From: Eunapius fragilis
Lineage: Eukaryota > Porifera > Demospongiae > Spongillida > Spongillidae
Assembly: GCA_963681505.1 (NCBI GenBank)
Contig: OY811972.1
Span: 2,553,163 to 2,617,162 of the forward strand
Direction of reading: 5' to 3'
Length of the DNA stretch: 64,000 bases
Shown here: piece after piece, positions 22,008 to 34,300 of the stretch
How positions within the stretch are numbered: position 1 is the first letter of the stretch
How the letters are laid out: every line of letters starts with the position of its first letter
Notes under the pieces: model-generated
Databases searched by the model: none
Told to the model about the DNA's origin: nothing
Seen by the model: only the letters and a program-made list of their open reading frames with translations
Translations under genes and position numbers: made by a program

Positions 22008-22306
22008 AACAAGTAAATAAAAACATTCTCTAACGAGAAAGTTGGTGGGCATATAGGATTGACAATGTTGGTGTAAAAAGCACGGAAACAAGTGTGACAG
22101 AAATGTTACTGGAAAATTGAAATAGGCCTATATTTAGCCCATTTTCTCAGGCGTGCGCTGCCTAAATGTGACTGAGCTAAATATAGGCCTATTTCAATTT
22201 TCCAGTAACATTTCTGTCACACTTGTTTCCGTGCTTTTTACACCAACATTGTCAATCCTATATGCCCACCAACTTTCTCGTTAGAGAATGTTTTTATTTA
22301 CTTGTT
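22008..22306. mobile_element. Foldback MITE, copy 3 (best preserved)
   Basis: Arms of about 130 nt are complementary with almost no mismatch: AACAAGTAAATAAAAACATT at the left, its complement at the right, and a loop around 22140-22175. Its inner arms share AATAGGCCTATATTTAGC with copy 1 but differ at other positions, where both arms of each copy agree. Confidence 0.9.
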
Positions 22307-22940
22307 GATATAATTTTATTCAAATATAAAATATGCGCCATAACTTACCATGCAATAAGTGCCCCCACCCCCTATGAAAACCACAGTTGGGTCACTGAAC
22401 TTCCTCTCTTGACTTGACCTTAGCTACGTACGGATGTGACCGCTGACATGCCCTGGCAATGCATGAATGGCAATGAAGGGAGGACTCATCACTCAGAGGC
22501 ATGCATACGAAGCCATATAAGGTGATACCAGAGACCACATCAGGGAGATATATGCATGACGTTATATACAGGTATATGTAGGGATGAGTGCCTTCGATCA
22601 TTAAGGAACCAGTTGTCACGGAGGCTAAGGAACCATGCATGCGTGCAGTTGTCGTGCATGGAGAGGCTAAGGAACCAGTTGCCAAGGAGGCTGATGTTAA
22701 GACCTGGATATGATGGGGATAAGAGGCATCATTTGACAGGATGCGACCTAACTAGCTTTAATCGCGGTCTATAGCCTCTAACGGACGTTTTCCTAGTAAA
22801 CCGGACGTTCATCGTGGGATACGCGGGTGCCATGTAGGGAGATGAATTCAAGCATGTCAAAGCATATATATAACAGAGTCCATACATGTGACATAGGGAA
22901 ATACATACATTTTTTCCTGTATACGTTAAACAACCAAGTC
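22307..22940. other. Intergenic, no gene seen
   Basis: A few short direct repeats of CTAAGGAACCAGTTG lie around 22600-22690. No coding or RNA signal is recognised. Confidence 0.4.
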
Positions 22941-23179
22941 ATATGGGACAGTGTCCAGCAAAATCACCCTTCTGGATAGTTATTCAAGTTTTCAATTCTT
23001 TTCATTTTCTGTGAAGCTTCTGTCAGATGGTGTTTAGTTTACGCATCCTTAAGTTATTGGGCACTAAATTTATTGTTAACCATACATTTCAATGCAAGCG
23101 TTACTTTTCTTTTGCTTCTCCTGGAAAATGTGATAAAGTATCATAGGGCCCGGTGTTTTTGCTGGACACTGTTCCATAT
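22941..23179. mobile_element. Short TIR element, ATATGGGACAGTGTCC ends
   Basis: The left end is ATATGGGACAGTGTCCAGCA. The right end reverse-complements to ATATGGAACAGTGTCCAGCA. The same type of end bounds 54271-54993. The flanking ATAT suggests a TA or TATA target. It is non-autonomous. Confidence 0.7.
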
Positions 23180-23199
23180 CTTCTAAGGATAGCATGTCA

Positions 23200-23383
23200 C
23201 AGGGGCGGACGTACGAAGGGGGCGTGGCAGATAAAGTGGGTGGGGGGGGTTTGAAAGATTTATTCACAACTATCAATTTCCTGCAATGAATAATATTATC
23301 GAAGGGCTGGGAGGGGGGGTTTAACCCCTCAACCCCCCCCCCCCCCCCCCCCCCCCCCTCCCACCCCCCTTGATCCGCTACTG
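23200..23383. mobile_element. hAT-like MITE with internal poly-C
   Basis: The left end is CAGGGGCGGACGTACGAAG. The right end reverse-complements to CAGTAGCGGATCAAG. A C tract of nearly 30 bases lies at about 23331-23358. It begins only 20 bases after the preceding TIR element. Confidence 0.6.
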
Positions 23384-24408
23384 TTAGCATATGGTATGGC
23401 GTTCTCGGATCCGGCGGGTCATTTAAATTAATTGATTTCATACTATCACTGACTTTAATCTATACATATATGCATGCGGGGAAAATTTCCTCGTGCACTA
23501 CAGCAACGTATTTCCATGCAGATGTCAAATACCATTATGTAATTAGCTGGCCCTTTCAAACCCTCGAAGGCATGCAAACCATCCAATCTAGTACACGTCA
23601 TGTGTAAATTAACGAGCGCGGACGTGCGTCATGCGGCATATACTGGGCCGAACGACTTTAACACAGCACGTTATGTTACATGTACTTGTCTTTGTACAAT
23701 GCGGGTTATTAAAAATTAAAAAAAATCAGTTGCATGTAATGCTGGTATACATACATAAACACCTTCAGCGTGCATGCGGATAAATATGTAAGTCACAAGC
23801 CTACCAAAGTTTTTGTCCTTCAATCCGCCGCTGCGCACGTAAACATGCACGTACATAACCTCAACGATATCGAGCAGATCCCATGTCAAAGCAATTATCT
23901 CTGCTCAAAGCACGCACCGATAATTTGGCGGATCCGGACACGACACTTGATATAAGCATGGCGGTACGTAGATGTAAACAGTTTAATTAGATTCACTGTT
24001 CTTAAGAAAAAACGCATGCATACTGGATGATGTACCTGGCCTGGCTTCTCATGTATACGTGTACAGTAAAATCAAACATCTATGCAACTTAGGGATGCCA
24101 AAACGTTAATAACCACAGCAGAAATAATTAACTACGTTTTGCACGTATTTATAATGCATGTACCCCCGCGGTGCGCGCATATGGCGAAATAGACCAGCAT
24201 CTTTGTGTTGCCTATTCAGTTCCTATGGCAGCGTTACAATAAGGTGAGAACCGAAGTCACGCCAACCACTTATTAATAGGGTTTCTATCGCCCTGGTGTC
24301 GATTGCTAGACGTATACAATGATGGCATGTTGCTACTCCTTCTTAACTGCAGCTGCTGCACAGAGAGACAGAGATAGGGGGAAAGCGAGAGAGAGGGAGG
24401 GAGAGAAA
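23384..24408. other. 5' flank of the HMG-box-like gene
   Basis: AT-rich intergenic sequence, no supported gene. It must contain the promoter of the gene starting at about 24409; no clear TATA box was found. Confidence 0.35.
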
Positions 24409-27400
24409 ATGTCCTTTGCCAGCGTGTCACGGTGTAGCGATGCTCCCGCAATGGGAGGGGGAGGAGGAGGAGGAGGAGGAGGTGGTGGTGGCTCTGAACA
24501 CAGCTCGGTTCCTAGCAAGAGAGGTACGGTAGTACGGGACTAACGTGGCCGGGGAGCGTGTCGTTTCACTGTTGTATTACTTACGTATCCATTTCAAATA
24601 TAATTGACGAGAGAAGAACGCAAAAAACAACGCGCGGGGTCCAAGACGAGGAACGGCGGGACCGCTGAGAGCATAGATAAGCCAGGTACGTTCACTCACC
24701 ATTGGGACCCCCCCCCCCCCCCCCCTTATTTTACACCTCAATAACTACTTTATCAGATCAAGTCAATGTTACATGTTTATGTTTTGTCAGGCAGGATTAT
24801 AGCAGTGACTAATTGCCGCGTGGGGACATAGGTTGTGTGTGCGTTGGAACATGGGGACACGTGTAAGTGCATGGGGACATGGTTGTGTGTGTGCATGGGA
24901 ACATGGGGACATGTGTAAGTGCATGGGGACATGGTTATGTGTGTGCATGGGAACATGGGGACATGTGTAAGTGCATGGGGACATGGTTGTGTGTGTGTGT
25001 GTGCATGGGAACATGGGGACATGGTTGTGTGTGTGCATGGGAACATGGGGACATGGTTGTGTGTGTGTGCATGGGAACATAGGGACATGGTTGTGTGTGT
25101 GCATGGGAACATGGGGACATGGTTGTGTGTGTGCATGGGAACATGGGGACATGGTTGTGTGTGTGCATGGGAACATGGGGACATGGTTGTGTGTGTGCTG
25201 GGAACATGGGGACATGGTTGTGTGTGTGCATGGGGACATGATTGTGTGTGTGCATGGGGACATGGTTGTGTGTTGTACATGGGGACATGTGTAAGTACAT
25301 GGGGACATGGGCATGTGTAAGTGCATGGGCCTGAGTTTACAGGCTGCACACAAGAACCATCAAATTTGTTGTTAGGCCTTTTCAATTGCAGGATTCATGT
25401 GTGTCAGCTAGTGTTAATCAGTTCTCTTTGGCATTTCACCTTGGAGGGGATGGAGTATGGAGAAGGGGAGGTGTGGGGATGGTGTGTGGAGAAGCAGAGG
25501 TATGGGGATGGAGTGGAGGGGAGGTGTGGGGATGGAGAGTGGAGAGGGGTCTGCAACAGTCTACCACATCCTCCCCACACCTTCACTTAGTGCTCAGTTT
25601 AATTTATTCAATGGTGTTAAGCATTCATTAGTGCAGGGTTCAACCTATGACCTGTCAACCCCGCCCTTTTCTCACGGGGACCCGCCCCCTTCCTCTTCCC
25701 ACTATTTAAAAAAAAAATGCTATGTATGACACATGAGGTTTTGGTGTGTGTGTGCATGCATGTGCGTTGCTAGCATGTATCTGATATGGTTGTATAATGC
25801 TGATCAAAGAGCAGGCATGAGTGCGTGTTGGGATGACAATGCTAATTCCGTGTCCCCTTCCCAGGGACAAAGAAGAAGAGAGGAAATGCACCTCCCACTG
25901 TTATCACTTCCAATAAAAACCAACCGTTGTCTTCAGAAAGGTTGTCAGAAAACATGACTCTCCTAGGGTCACTGCTGCTAGCAGCCAAAGCCAGGTTTGT
26001 GGAATGTGGGGAAGTCCCCTTTTTACACTTGTGAATACATGTAGTTGTGGTTGACACCCATCATGGGAGGAGCTTAGAAATAATGGGAGGAGCTTAGTAA
26101 TAATGGGAGGAGCTTAGTAATAATGGGAGGAGCTTAGTAATGAATGTCATTGTCACATCACTGGTGGGCTGCAGTATCCAAAGTTTTGCATGGGGCTAAG
26201 GTAGGTGGCTGAGGTAGGTAAGGGGTGTGGCTGAGGTAGGTAAGGGGTGTGGCTGAGGTAGGTAAGAGGTGTGGCTGAGGTAGGTAAGGGGTGTGGCTGA
26301 GGAAGGCGGCTGTAATTCCTCCATTAATTTGCGTTGCATTCTGTGCAATGTGCAAAACCAATTGCACAGGTGTGTGTGTACGTTCAAACACAAGAGCTGT
26401 GCTCTCGCAGCTTCCTGGTACAGCATGCTCTCATCTTCATGTGATAGACTGTTTCAACGTGGGTGGGAGCGACGTCAAAAGTTCAGTTGGAAACCTTTTA
26501 GGCAGAGCAACGTAATTTTTATATCTTGTGACAGTTTTACGTGTCACATATTGCCAAGTAAGGGCTACGATACCTCCACATGTTCTTCCTCCCTCCCTCC
26601 CTTCCTCCCTCCCTTCCTCCCTCCCTCCCTTCCTCCCTCCCTTCCTCCCTCCCTCCCTTCCTCCCTCCCTTCCTCCCTCCTTTCCTCCCTCCCTCCTAGA
26701 TGAAAACTGCATGTCACATGCACCCGCATAAATGATTGCATGGTTAACACTCGGTGCGCGTAAGGATGATGTAAGGATGATGTAAGGATGATGTAAGGAT
26801 GATGTAAGGATGGCTAGCAGGCCAAACTGTGTGCACACTTGGAATCTCTGTAGTCTCTGTGAGTGTAATGTGAGTGTTCACCCTGTGTGGACCTGCTTGA
26901 ACACCCTATCTCCCCTAGAGGGACCCAGCTAAGTAGGTGTGGCCTAGAGGGACCACCTAATAGGTGTGGCCTAGAGGGACCACCTTGTAGGTGTGGCCTA
27001 GAGGGACCACCTAGTAGGTGTGGCCTAGAGGGACCACCTAGTAGGTGTGGCCTAGAGGGACCACCTAGTAGGTGTGGCCTAGAGGGACCCAGCTAAGTAG
27101 GTGTGGCCTAGAGGGACCACCTAGTAGGTGTGGCCTAGAGGGACCACCTAGTAGGTGTGGCCTAGAGGGACCACCTAGTAGGTGTGGCCTAGAGGGACCC
27201 AGCTAAGTAGGTGTGGCCTAGAGGGACCCAGCTAAGTAGGTGTGGCCTAGAGGGACCACCTAGTAGGTGTGGCCTAGAGGGACCACCTAGTAGGTGTGGC
27301 CTAGAGGGACCACCTAGTAGGTGTGGCCTAGAGGGACCACCTAGTAGGTGTGGCCTAGAGGGACCCAGCTAAGTAGGTGTGGCCTAGAGGGACCACCTAG

Positions 27401-28269
27401 TAGGTGTGGCCTAGAGGGACCACCTAGTAGGTGTGGCCTAGAGGGACCACCTAGTAGGTGTGGCCTAGAGGGACCCAGCTAAGTAGGTGTGGCCTAGAGG
27501 GACCACCTAGTAGGTGTGGCCTAGAGGGACCACCTAGTAGGTGTGGCCTAGAGGGACCACCTAGTAGGTGTGGCCTAGAGGGACCTAGCTAGTAGGTGTG
27601 GCCTAGAGGGACCACCTAGTAGGTGTGGCCTAGAGGGACCTAGCTAGTAGGACACACAAGCTATGTCTCTGGTATTTGCACATGTTGTGAATGATAATGA
27701 CTTCATAACATGTACCAGACATCATTGTATTTAAAAAAATTTTTTTTAAATCACCATATATATAAGGGCGGGGGGGGGGAGGGGCATTTGGGAGTCAATG
27801 TCTTGAAAATTGCAATGTGCCTGAACATTGCTGCATGTGGCCATGATTTGTTTACCTACTTATGAGGATTCATTGCTGTGGGTACTTCCTAGAACTAGTA
27901 TAGTGGCAGAGCATAGTGAAGTTAAGGGTGTGTGTGTGTGTGTGGGGGGGGGTGTGTGTGTGTGTGTGTGGGTGTGTGTGTGTGTGTGGGGGTGTGTGCA
28001 TTGTGTATGTGTTGTGGAGGGTACCAAACCTAAGGTCAAAAGGTCAAATTTGTCAAACATGTGGTGAGTGACCTTAGAACCTGTGAGGATGTGCCATACA
28101 AATGCAGCTGTACAGTCCTACTATACACATATAATACATACGTACATACATACATACATACATACGTACATACATACACACACACGTACATACATACACA
28201 CACACGTACATACATACACACACACGTACATACATACATACATACATACATACATACATACATACATAC

Positions 28270-28301
<32 letters not shown>

Positions 28302-31300
28302 CACCATCGCATTTGCACACGGTACAAACACGTTAGGGGAGGAGGTTTATAGGCAGGAGAACACACGCAGTATCTAATATCCACAACACTAGCACACAAG
28401 ATAGAAACAGTACTGTCCGCTAAAAACTTGGGCTTTATTTGCTCGTGGAGTCACGGGAGCGTGTCTGCATCCAAACCTGGAGGACTAACCATCGTCTTCA
28501 ACAAATGGTGACTCCGGCCCGTTAGTAATATAGCAGGCGAAAAAAGACACAAGCTTTCTCATTTTTAGTAGGGGCAGCACCGTCGCATCTCATAGGGTAG
28601 CAGCGTACCAGGTAGCGTAAGCGCGGAATTCCAATTATAGCTCACTGCCCAGAAAAAACAGATGGAAACTCCTCGAGATGAGCCGAAAAGATGGTAGTAG
28701 TATGACGGGGCCAGCGAACACACCACGTTACACGTGGCAGCGTAGATAAAGGAACGGGGGCAAGGGAGAAAATCCAATGCCATGAGCCGACCATCTACGC
28801 GCCACGCGGATGTACATACATACATACATACATACATACATACATACATACATACATACATACATACATACATACATACATACGCACGCACGCACGCACG
28901 CACGCACGCATACATACATACATACATACATACATACATACATACATACATACATACATACATACATACATACATACATACATACATTGGTGTTGGTGTG
29001 GTGTTATATATTGCATCATTTGGTGTTGTATGGAGCTATGCAGCACCGCGTGGTGCTAACATAGTAGTTAAGTGCTTGTGTGGCACCAGTGACACCAAGT
29101 GTGTGACACCAGTGTCTTCCGTTTTGGAGTGTGAAAATGTAACACTCTATGAAGGGGAGGAGGTGTGGGAACAAGGTGCATACGTGAGGGTTTTAGGGGG
29201 GGACCCTAGACTGTATGTTTACGGCAGTGGGCGGATTACATCACTGCTACGTAGTCAGGGCTCCACTGGCTAAGTAGCTAATGAGGCTGGCTGGCTAATC
29301 TCTGGCTATTTCAAAAATTTATTGGCTAACTGGCTAATATATAATATTAATTGCTTTTACTCCATATAGCATTCAGCATTTGAAGACATAAACACACGTC
29401 TATTCATCTAACTCACCATCTTGTACTTCCATTGGGAACTCTCTGGACATACTACAGCCCTTTCACTAAATCCTGGTTCCAGCAAAGTAACTCAGAGACC
29501 ATTAATTCATTAAGGGAAGTAAATCGCATCCGTTTTGTACTAGTACTAGTACTAGTTCTGGTTCTTCGTAAGGGCATTTGAGCTCTTGCTTTGAGCTCGG
29601 TTGAAGGCAAGCGATCACGTGGTAATGAACTGAACACATTATTCGCGTTAATTGTTGGCTAAGTGGCTATTTTGTTAATGGCTACAACTACAATTTATCC
29701 CTGGCTGAAGGGCTAGCTGGTGGAGCCCTGGGTGTTGTAAAGTACTCCCATGGCCCCCCCCCCCCCCCCCCCCCCCCCTCCAAGGATGTTGGGGAACTAA
29801 TCAGATTAGAAGTAATATGTTGATTGCATACAGCTGTTCCCTTATCTGAAAGATCTTCGGGAACATATTTATGTCTGGCCTATCTAGCCTCTCATTCCAT
29901 ATATGGTCATAACAGCTGGTTTGAAATCATGTTTTTTATTATGTACATTCCTTGTGGTGTATGATGTAATTCCTCATGGTGTATGATGTAATTCCTCATG
30001 GCGTACTGACTTAACCACACCCACTTATGCTTTATGTAGTGGTGATGTCATCCATACCATCCACCTCTGTGGAAATATGGGTCTGGGTACGAGACTAGGG
30101 GTGAGGGTGAGGGGGTACTGGGAGGGGAACTGGGAGTGGCCTGAGGATGAGTGGGATAAAATAATTGGGTCATTTCTTGGTACTTCTGATAAAAAAGCAT
30201 GCTTCATTCCGTTTTTTTATTTTGCTGCATAACCCCATCCCTAACCCCGCCCCTCTGCCTGTCTTGCTGTGCTCACGTCATAGCTGCAGTGATAAGTCAC
30301 CTGAGTACACCATTTAGTTGGCCCGTGTACATGTAGGTTAATTAATGGGCTAATTTTCTGTGATCGAATTCATATTTGGCAGTTCTGAGCTACTTGTACA
30401 TATCTAGTTTCAACATACATGGGCAAGTGATGCCACACTTTGTTACATACATACAATGTACAGTTAGCTAGCTATTCATTGATGGTCGTACTGATTAATA
30501 TGCCCTGACCCATCTGACCCCCCCCACTCCCCCCCCCCCACCACCACTGCCACCCCCCGCAGGCCTCTGGCTTCAGATGAGATCACCTCAGGAACTGCTG
30601 CGGCTGTCTTATCCATTCCAATTACAGAGCACCTGTGTACCACGGCAAAAGTAAGCGTCTCCCAACAACCAGTCCAACGAGAAAGTATTAGTCACGAGAG
30701 GAAAAGATCTGCCGCTGGTGCCCCTCCCACAACACACACTCCTCCAACACGTGCCCCTTCGTCAAACCACGCCCCTACCTCAAATCACGCCCCTTCAACT
30801 GCCACACAGCCACGCCCCCTATTTCTCGACCCCGCCCCTCCAATCGTCCCCCCACCTCCTCCTCCCACGGGGGAGGTGGGGATGGGGGCGATGGGGACGA
30901 GGGAGGTGGGGACGAGCTCGCTGGAGCTGGATGAGCTGCTCCAGTCCTCCTCCACTGTGGTCTCTTCCGACGTAGTGGAGAAGCTGGCGGCCTCCTACCA
31001 CAGGAAGTCTTTGGTTGTCTTCACCAAGGAGTACCTCACGTGGGGACCCCTTTCCGTACGGGCCCCCGTCCTGTACGCTGTGGACAAGTTCACACAGGAG
31101 CTCAAGTCCTTAAGTATGCTGTGGTGGGTGGGGCTAGGTGGTGGGTGGATGACTGGTGATGAGGTGTGTGCACAATTTATGCTGAATTAATTGTAATCTA
31201 GCTATCCAATGATGTTTTCCAACATTTGATAAACCATGTATATATGGAGCAGTAGAGCTCTTATTTTGAATAATGTAGTATTTAGTAATGTATTGCGTTA

Positions 31301-34300
31301 ACACATTAACATAACACTTTGCTCTTCTTCATTACCTCCTTCCCTCCCTCCCTCCTCCCCTCCCTCCCTCCTACCCTCCCTCCCTCCTCCCCTCCCTCCT
31401 CCTATCCTCCCTCCCTCCCTCCTCCCCTCCCTCCCTCCTCCCCTCCCTCCCTCCTCCCCTCCCTCCCTCCCCTCCCCTCCCCTCCCCTCCCTCCTCCCTC
31501 CCTCCTCCCCTCCCTCCTCCTCCCCTCCCTCCTCCCCTCCCTCCCTCCTCCTCCTCCCACCTCCCTCCTCCCTCCCCATCCTCTCTCATCTTGCAGGTGG
31601 TAATGCTGTTGGGAAGACCATCATTCGAAAATGGAGAGAACTACCAACTGAAGTGAAGGCACCTTACGTGGTACACCTTGGGGAGGGGAGAAGGGGGGGT
31701 AGGGTGTTGTGTGTCATAAATTTTGATGTGATGATTAATGTGCTCCAGATACATATAAATGAGTGACTTATTGTATAGCCTTGTGTTGTGCTTGTGGTAC
31801 CATATATGGGCTCCATGTACCTCTACCCTTCAATTCCATATATGGTTATACCATGTGTGGCTATACCATATGTACCATATATGTACCATACCATATACCA
31901 CATATGCATATGCCATATATGGCTATACTATATCATTGTCCAACCCCCACTCACGCAGATCAAAGCTAAGGAGAACAAAGTGAGACGGTGCACACTGTCG
32001 TTTCCACCCAACAATACAAAGCACACCACCACCACCACCACCACTACACCTTCACACATGGTGCCTGCAACACCTCTGCCCATGGCCACGCCCACCGATG
32101 CAGTGGCCACGCCCACTAGTGAAGCCTCCGTGCAAGGAGCTGCAGACCACGGGAGTGACCACGCCCACTGGGACATATCCCTTCTGGACCCACCTCCTCA
32201 TTTGGCCACACCTTATGAACTGCCCAGCAACGAGGTTGACAAGCAGATAGAGATAGAGGTTGATACTCTGGGCATCTCTTCGCCCCTTACCCCTGCTATT
32301 GCAGGCAGTTTGAGCCTTGCACCCGCTTCCAGAGTTACCAGTGTGACGACCTCATCTTTCCCTTCCTCCCCCTCATCCTCATCCTTTTCCTCCTCCCCCT
32401 CCCTCTCACCCAAAGTCTCAAGTGTGTCCCCTCCGGGTGCAGCTGTGGTAATTCAGCCAATTGTCACTTCCTCACTTCCCTCCTCCTCCTTACCTCCGAA
32501 AAGACACATGTCCCATTTCCAAGGCTGTAATCCTTCTTTCTCCTCCCACTTGCCCCCAGTTTGCTCCTCATCCCTTCCCTCCTCCCTTCTCTCCTCTCTT
32601 ATGTCATGGCCACCCTTGCGTCCTCCAGGCGTGGCTCTGCCCTTAGCCTGTACAGCACCGTCCACACCACTTCCCAGAATGGGCCATTTCCCTCCTCCTC
32701 CTCTCCCTCCCCCTGCGGCCATGCCTCCTCCAAGCTTGGGCACACCACCATCTGGTCCTCTTGCACTTTCCAGCGCAAGCCCACCTCTCACTTCAGGCCC
32801 ACTGAATTGGAGTGTCTCCCCTCCTCCTCTACCTCACCCTCCCCCTTCCTCACCAATGGAGTCACCTCCCTCTAGGCCTTCCAACGTAGAAGTCGCTGCT
32901 TCATTGTATACGTCTCAAGTCTGGTCCCCCATCACGCCCACTCCCATCACGCCCACTCCTGCCACACCCACTCCCGCCACGCCCATTCCCATCACGCCAA
33001 TCTCCGTCTTTCATTCGCCGCTCATGGCTGCTACTCCCCCTGGCTGGCAGGATGTACCTGTGTGCCCCACCACCACTCTCCCCACTGCTCAGACTCTTCC
33101 CTTTGCCTCTCCCCCCACACCCTCACTCCCCCTCCTTCCCTGCTCAGGCGGCAACATGCAACTGCCGTTGTGGTCGTCGGGGGTAACGTGCTCCACCCCT
33201 TCACCTTCCACGTGGCAGATGTCCAAGGACCTCCTCCTGATGCTAAGCACGTACGCGTCTTCGCCTCATGTCCCCGTGACCCAGAGGAACTCTGCACTGG
33301 AGCTGCTGTCCGCCATTATACCCTCATTCTTGTCGCCGACTGACCTGGTAGTGGGAGGAGCCACTGGTCCAGTGGTGGGTGGAGCCATTGGCCCAGTGGT
33401 GGGAGGAGGCATTGGCCCAGTGGTGGGTGGAGTCACTGGTCCAGTGGTGGGAGGAGCCACTGGCCCAATGGTGGGTGGAGCCATTGGCCCAGTGGTGGGA
33501 GGAGCCACTGGCCCAGTGGTGGGAGGAGCTACTGGCCCAATGGTGGGTGGAGTCACTGGCCCAGTGGTGGGAGGAGTCACTGGCCCAGTGGTGGGAGGAG
33601 CCACTGGCCCAATTGTGGGTGGAGTCACTGGCCCAATTGTGGGTGGAGCCATTGGCCCAGTGGTGGGTGGAGCCATTGGCCCAATGGTGAGAGGAGCCAC
33701 TACTATTATCCCTCCTTCATCTTCAACATCTGTTTTCCCCCTGTCACAAGTCCCATCATCCCCTATGTCTTCAACAAGTCACTCGTACGCATCAGCTGAT
33801 CACAATTCCACGCTGACAGTTTCAACGTACATCTCCACAGGGGTTCCTTCGATCAAGATTGCGTCAACTAGTGCCCCCGCAGTGGTAACTGCAGGAAACC
33901 CAGTAGAGGTTCTAGCATGTTTCCCTCCAGGGGACCGGCCATCACCTTCCCCACCAGGGGACCGGCCACCTTACCCTCCAGTGAACTGGCCACCTTACCC
34001 TCCAGGGGACCGGCCACCTCACCCTCCAGTGAACTGGCCACCTTACCCCCCAGGGGACCGGCCACCTTACCCTCCAGGGGACCGGCCACCTTACCCCCCA
34101 GGGGACCAGCCACCTTACCCCCCTGGGGACCGGCCACCTTACCCCCCAAGGGACCGGTCACCTTACCCCCCAGGGGACCGGCCACCTTACCCCCCAGGGG
34201 ACCGGCCACCTTACCCCCCAGGGGACCGGTCACCTTACCCCCCAGGGGACCGGCCACCTTTCCCTCCAGGGGACCGGCCACCTTTCCCTCCAGGGGACCG

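Noticed and set aside
28415..28530. Possible LTR end and primer-binding site (TGGTGACTCCGG)
   Set aside because: No second LTR, polypurine tract or retroelement protein fragment is nearby; a single short match is not enough.
33379..33690. Plus-strand repeat protein LAQWWEEP
   Set aside because: It is the out-of-frame shadow of the ATGPVVGG coding repeat in the HMG-like gene.
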